Shown piece by piece: positions 6,804 to 9,843 of a stretch of 9,843 bases of DNA. The notes under the pieces were generated by a model that saw only the letters and a list, made by a program, of their open reading frames with translations, searched no databases and was not told where the DNA came from. The DNA is taken from assembly GCA_027005175.1 (NCBI GenBank), contig JALTMC010000850.1, positions 1 to 9,843 of the forward strand. The letters are read 5' to 3'. Each line of letters begins with the position of its first letter. Position 1 is the stretch's first letter. The DNA is from Myxococcales bacterium (lineage in GTDB: Bacteria > Myxococcota_C > UBA6777). A program made the position numbers and the translations under genes.

Positions 6804-8222
6804 ATGACACAAGCAGCGGAACAAGCGGTTGAGCATGCGGATTGTATTGGGCTTACTTTGGGCAATGTCAAGATTGTAAGTGAGCTGGGCAGGGGTGGCA
6901 TGGGCACCGTATATCGAGCAGAACATACCGTTTTGCAAACGCCTTATGCTGTGAAAGTTTTGCATCCGGAGCTATCGAAAGACGCTGTCTTAAACGAGCG
7001 ATTTCGGAGAGAGGCTGTGGTCTGTAGCAAGCTACGACACCCCAACATCGTCTTCTTAACCGACTTCGGTTACAATGAAGATATCGGTCTCTATATCGTG
7101 ATGGAGTTTTTGGAGGGAGTCCCTTTACTCAACTTGATGCATCAAAAGAAGCTCACGTTGTGGGAAGTTATCGAGATCTCCAGGCAAGTCTGTGGGGCGT
7201 TGAGTGCTGCTCATGAACACCAAGTCTTGCACCGTGATCTCAAACCAGAGAATATCTTTCTGGTCAAGACCTCGTCCTCTCTTCCTCAAGTGAAAGTTCT
7301 TGATTTTGGAATTGCTCGTCTGATCGACGACAACGGGCCTCGTCTGACAGAGCAAGGAATGGTGATGGGGACACCGGAGTATCTAGCACCTGAGCATATT
7401 CAGGGTGGACATGATGCAGGACCTGCTGCTGATCTCTACTCTCTTGGCCTCATTATGTATGAGATGTTGGCCTACACGTTGCCCTTCCAAAGTGAAGATT
7501 CGATGCAGCTTTTTTATCAACATGTGACGGCACAACCTGATCCGGTCTCTGACCATCGCCCTCCGCTGGCCAGCACGCAGCTCAATGACCTCATTATGCA
7601 GATGTTGGCAAAGCTCCCACTCGAACGTCCAGCTTCGGCAGAAGCTGTCGAAGCACAACTGGCCAGTGCCCTCAAAGAGCTACAAGATCGTGGAATGGAA
7701 GAGGCTTTCCCTCCTCAAAAGAAAGAACTCATTCAGGATACCGATCGACAGCCCTCGACAAAAACAAGCCAGTACAAACTCTCTGGTGTGATTGAGCTGT
7801 TGCAACAACCTACCCAGGAAACCAGTCTCAGTCGCTTTTTTCAATTGTTGCCAGGTCTGTCCAAGCTTCCACCCGATCTCTTTTTCTCTGTCAGTTGGGG
7901 GTTGCTTCTTCAGGATCTTCGAGAATCAGAGCCCGGCTCCGATGTCTTTGAAGAGTCTCTTTTATACCTCATCAAACTTCTTGACGACTTGCTCGAAAAC
8001 ACCGACGAAGAAGAGCAAGAGACGATCAGTCAACTTGTGGGGCGTGCTGTTGGAGATTTGGAAAAAATTCTTGATCCCGAACACCAGAAACCTGTCCTGG
8101 AGGCTCTACAAGGCCTCTCCTCCCATCCCGGTATCGCCAAGCTCTTTTCTGGAGACGGAAATTCCGGGTGGTCCTTCAAAGGCATCCTCAAGCGCGATGT
8201 CCGAAACTTTTTTCGAAAATAA
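6804..8222 (+). CDS. PknB-type Ser/Thr protein kinase with an uncharacterised helical C-terminal region
   Basis: The 472-residue protein has a complete Hanks-type kinase domain (about 20-292). It shows the glycine loop GRGGMGTVY (29-37), Lys51 in YAVKVL, helix-C Glu70, the catalytic loop HRDLKPEN (143-150), DFG (167-169), GTPEYLAPE (189-197), Asp210 and the subdomain XI Arg275. All residues needed for phosphotransfer are present. An acidic, Gln-rich linker (about 295-325) leads to a region (about 326-472) that looks helical, with Leu-rich stretches such as YLIKLLDDLLENT and a basic end (KRDVRNFFRK). I see no transmembrane segment, PASTA, FHA, TPR or WD repeat, so the kinase is probably cytosolic, unlike receptor-type PknB. 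The C-terminal region may be a sensor, dimerisation or substrate-docking module, but I do not recognise it. The gene has its own candidate promoter and stops inside the first copy of a tandem duplication. Confidence 0.93.
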   Translation: MTQAAEQAVEHADCIGLTLGNVKIVSELGRGGMGTVYRAEHTVLQTPYAVKVLHPELSKDAVLNERFRREAVVCSKLRHPNIVFLTDFGYNEDIGLYIVMEFLEGVPLLNLMHQKKLTLWEVIEISRQVCGALSAAHEHQVLHRDLKPENIFLVKTSSSLPQVKVLDFGIARLIDDNGPRLTEQGMVMGTPEYLAPEHIQGGHDAGPAADLYSLGLIMYEMLAYTLPFQSEDSMQLFYQHVTAQPDPVSDHRPPLASTQLNDLIMQMLAKLPLERPASAEAVEAQLASALKELQDRGMEEAFPPQKKELIQDTDRQPSTKTSQYKLSGVIELLQQPTQETSLSRFFQLLPGLSKLPPDLFFSVSWGLLLQDLRESEPGSDVFEESLLYLIKLLDDLLENTDEEEQETISQLVGRAVGDLEKILDPEHQKPVLEALQGLSSHPGIAKLFSGDGNSGWSFKGILKRDVRNFFRK

Positions 8223-8353
8223 ATCATCGTTGCGACATCCGAAATCCTCCTCTGTGATGGCTCCGATCCTTGTGGTGTTGTCAGGTGTATTTAAATCATC
8301 GTTGCGACATCCGAAATCCTCCTCTGTGACGGCTCCGAGCCTTGTGGTGTTGT
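8220..8353. repeat. 62-bp direct repeat with 72-bp period starting at the kinase stop codon
   Basis: Copies at 8220-8281 and 8292-8353 both start TAAATCATCGTTGCGACATC and end TTGTGGTGTTGT, with only two differences (T/C in GTGAYGG and T/G in CCGAKCC). A 10-bp non-matching spacer separates them. The first copy begins exactly at the kinase TAA, and the 72-bp period puts a second TAA in the same frame at 8292. The array fills most of the gap to the methyltransferase gene. One forward frame would read a 24-residue repeat, but both differences change amino acids there, arguing against coding. Confidence 0.9.
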
Positions 8354-8380
8354 GTGGGTGTCGCTTGAGCAGGGCAAGTC

Positions 8381-9843
8381 ATGTCTGACTCCAGTTTTCC
8401 CTCTCGTGGGCCTCAGCGGGACTATGAAGCTCTTCTCGCCACAAGATCTCCTGAGCTGCGCAAGTCACATGGTGTATATTACACACCAGAGCCCGTTGTT
8501 TCTTATATGATTCGCTCCGTAGAGTCTCTTTTGCAGACACATCTCTCTTTGCACGATGGCTTTCGAGATTTGTCTGTCAACGTTGTTGATCCAGCTTGTG
8601 GAACGGGTGTCTTTCTGTCTTTTTTGTTGCAACACATACGACGAGACTTTCTTCAACATAACGACAGTTGTGGATGGCAACGATTTGTTTCCTCGCGGCT
8701 CTCTAGCCTGTTGATGGGACTCGAACTTCTGGAAGAACCTATGGGCATAACTAAACAGATCTTGGCATCACAGGTTCGAGGTGATGATCTGCCTGAAGCT
8801 GTAAGAGACAAATGGAGCTATCTCGACGATCTCTCGTTTCCTTATCTTCAACAATGCAATGCACTTGAGCAAACAAATTGGGGCGAGCATCTGACACCAG
8901 AATCGACCCTGGTGATTGTTGGGAACCCCCCATACCTAGGGCATTCTGGAAACAAAGGAGCGTGGATCGATGGCTTGCTCAAAGGAGAGTTACCCGATGG
9001 CTCTCTTGTGGGAAGCTATTACGAACTCGATGGAGAGCCCTTGGGCGAACGCAATGTAAAATGGTTGCAAGACGATTATGTTAAGTTTGTACGATTGTCA
9101 CAATGGTGGATTCAGCAAAGAAAGCAAGGGATCTTAGCCTTTGTCTGTAACAATGGTTTTCTGGACAACCCTACCTTCCGAGGGATGCGTCAGCAGTTGA
9201 TGCAAACCTTTCATTCCATCTATCTTTTAAACCTGCATGGCAATATACGGAAGCGAGAACAAACGCCGGAAGGTACACGAGACGAAAATATCTTTGCTAT
9301 CTCGCAGGGGGTTGTGATTATGCTGGCGGTAAAGAGGCCGGAGCACTCTTCTCGGTGTCAACTGTATTCTGCGGATATGTGGGGATTACGAAAAAAGAAA
9401 CTGTCATCTCTGGAGGCTTTGGAGCTTACCTCTACGCCGTGGCGGGAACTCTCTTCTGTTGCTCCTTTTTACTTCTTTGTTCCTCACTCCACAGAGTATC
9501 TTGATCGCTACGAACGAGGTTGGAAAGTTACAGATATCTTTCCCATCCACTCGGTGGGAGTGGCGACTGCGCGGGATCGATTAACCATTCACTGGACTCC
9601 TGAAGAGGTTCGAGAGGTGACGCAACGGTTGGTAGGGATGCCTGTGGAAGAAGCTCGTGAGCATTTTCATCTGGGAAACGATGTTCGTGACTGGAAGGTC
9701 GCTTGGGCTCAGGATGACCTTCGTCGCAGTGGCTGCAAGGAAGAGTTGATTCAACCGATTCTCTATCGACCAATGGACCTGAGGTATACCTATTATACTG
9801 GAAACACCCGAGGGTTTCACTGTATGCCGAGGCCGGAGGTGAT
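8381..9843 (+). CDS. Type ISP-like adenine-specific DNA methyltransferase (partial, open at the right edge)
   Basis: The frame stays open from ATG 8381 to the window end (487 complete codons). Seen in order are a motif X-like segment HGVYYTPEPVV (30-40), motif I DPACGTGVF (70-78) for S-adenosylmethionine, an acidic GLELLEEP (113-120), and motif IV NPPY (182-185), the catalytic signature of N6-adenine enzymes. These are followed by LGERNVKWLQDDYVKF (221-236), NGFLDNPTFRGMRQ (258-271) and LNLHGNIRK (283-291). The latter blocks, and the later GVATARDRLTIHWTPEE and YRPMDLRYTYYTGNTRGF, match my memory of the type ISP methylase and target-recognition module. Unlike LlaGI-type enzymes there is no nuclease or helicase before the methylase, and a TGA at 8366-8368 blocks extension upstream. 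AGGG (8371-8374) is a suitable ribosome site. It is probably a stand-alone or N-terminally short member; C-terminal content is unknown. Confidence 0.88.
   Translation, partial: MSDSSFPSRGPQRDYEALLATRSPELRKSHGVYYTPEPVVSYMIRSVESLLQTHLSLHDGFRDLSVNVVDPACGTGVFLSFLLQHIRRDFLQHNDSCGWQRFVSSRLSSLLMGLELLEEPMGITKQILASQVRGDDLPEAVRDKWSYLDDLSFPYLQQCNALEQTNWGEHLTPESTLVIVGNPPYLGHSGNKGAWIDGLLKGELPDGSLVGSYYELDGEPLGERNVKWLQDDYVKFVRLSQWWIQQRKQGILAFVCNNGFLDNPTFRGMRQQLMQTFHSIYLLNLHGNIRKREQTPEGTRDENIFAISQGVVIMLAVKRPEHSSRCQLYSADMWGLRKKKLSSLEALELTSTPWRELSSVAPFYFFVPHSTEYLDRYERGWKVTDIFPIHSVGVATARDRLTIHWTPEEVREVTQRLVGMPVEEAREHFHLGNDVRDWKVAWAQDDLRRSGCKEELIQPILYRPMDLRYTYYTGNTRGFHCMPRPEV

Noticed and set aside
7792-8388. 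198-residue forward reading frame overlapping the kinase 3' end, both duplicated units and the methyltransferase start, with a 24-residue repeat
   Set aside because: Most of it is a shadow of the kinase gene. The two differences between repeat copies both change amino acids in this frame (Met/Thr and Ile/Ser), and no ribosome site or known domain is present.

Overview
The window looks like part of a bacterial chromosome of medium GC content (about 50% by eye). It carries a lipoprotein, a bacterial two-subunit xanthine dehydrogenase, a retinol-dehydrogenase-like SDR protein, a PknB-type Ser/Thr kinase and the front of an adenine DNA methyltransferase of the type ISP restriction/modification group. 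A soluble eukaryotic-like kinase beside outer-membrane-type lipoproteins would suit a myxobacterium-like or other deltaproteobacterial lineage. That is a weak inference, because no rRNA or marker gene is present.

Layout, left to right: a gene-free edge (1-219) with two short inverted repeats and a 16-bp tandem repeat; a minus-strand gene for a lipoprotein of beta-propeller appearance (220-1539); a 382-bp divergent intergenic region (1540-1921) with a perfect 7-bp inverted repeat; then a plus-strand run of xdhA (1922-3394), xdhB (3391-5733, ATGA overlap) and an SDR-family gene (5780-6628). After a 39-bp tandem duplication and a short promoter region comes the kinase (6804-8222). A second large tandem duplication (8220-8353) separates it from the methyltransferase gene, which starts at 8381 and runs off the right edge.

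xdhA and xdhB together make a complete and apparently active xanthine/hypoxanthine hydroxylase: both 2Fe-2S clusters, the FAD domain, and all molybdenum-site and substrate residues I could align are present. The next gene is full length and clearly of the retinol-dehydrogenase-like SDR family, yet by my ungapped alignment from memory it has lost the catalytic Tyr and Lys, the NNAG motif, one glycine of the cofactor loop and the cofactor-pocket Asp. It therefore looks like a pseudoenzyme attached to the XDH operon. The usual XDH maturation gene xdhC is not seen here.

A second pattern is that three different genes (lipoprotein, SDR, kinase) each have an imperfect tandem duplication at or just after the stop codon, with unrelated sequences and periods of 16, 39 and 72 bp. 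In the SDR and kinase cases the duplicated unit includes the stop codon. No CRISPR array, tRNA, rRNA, insertion sequence or strong intrinsic terminator was recognised.
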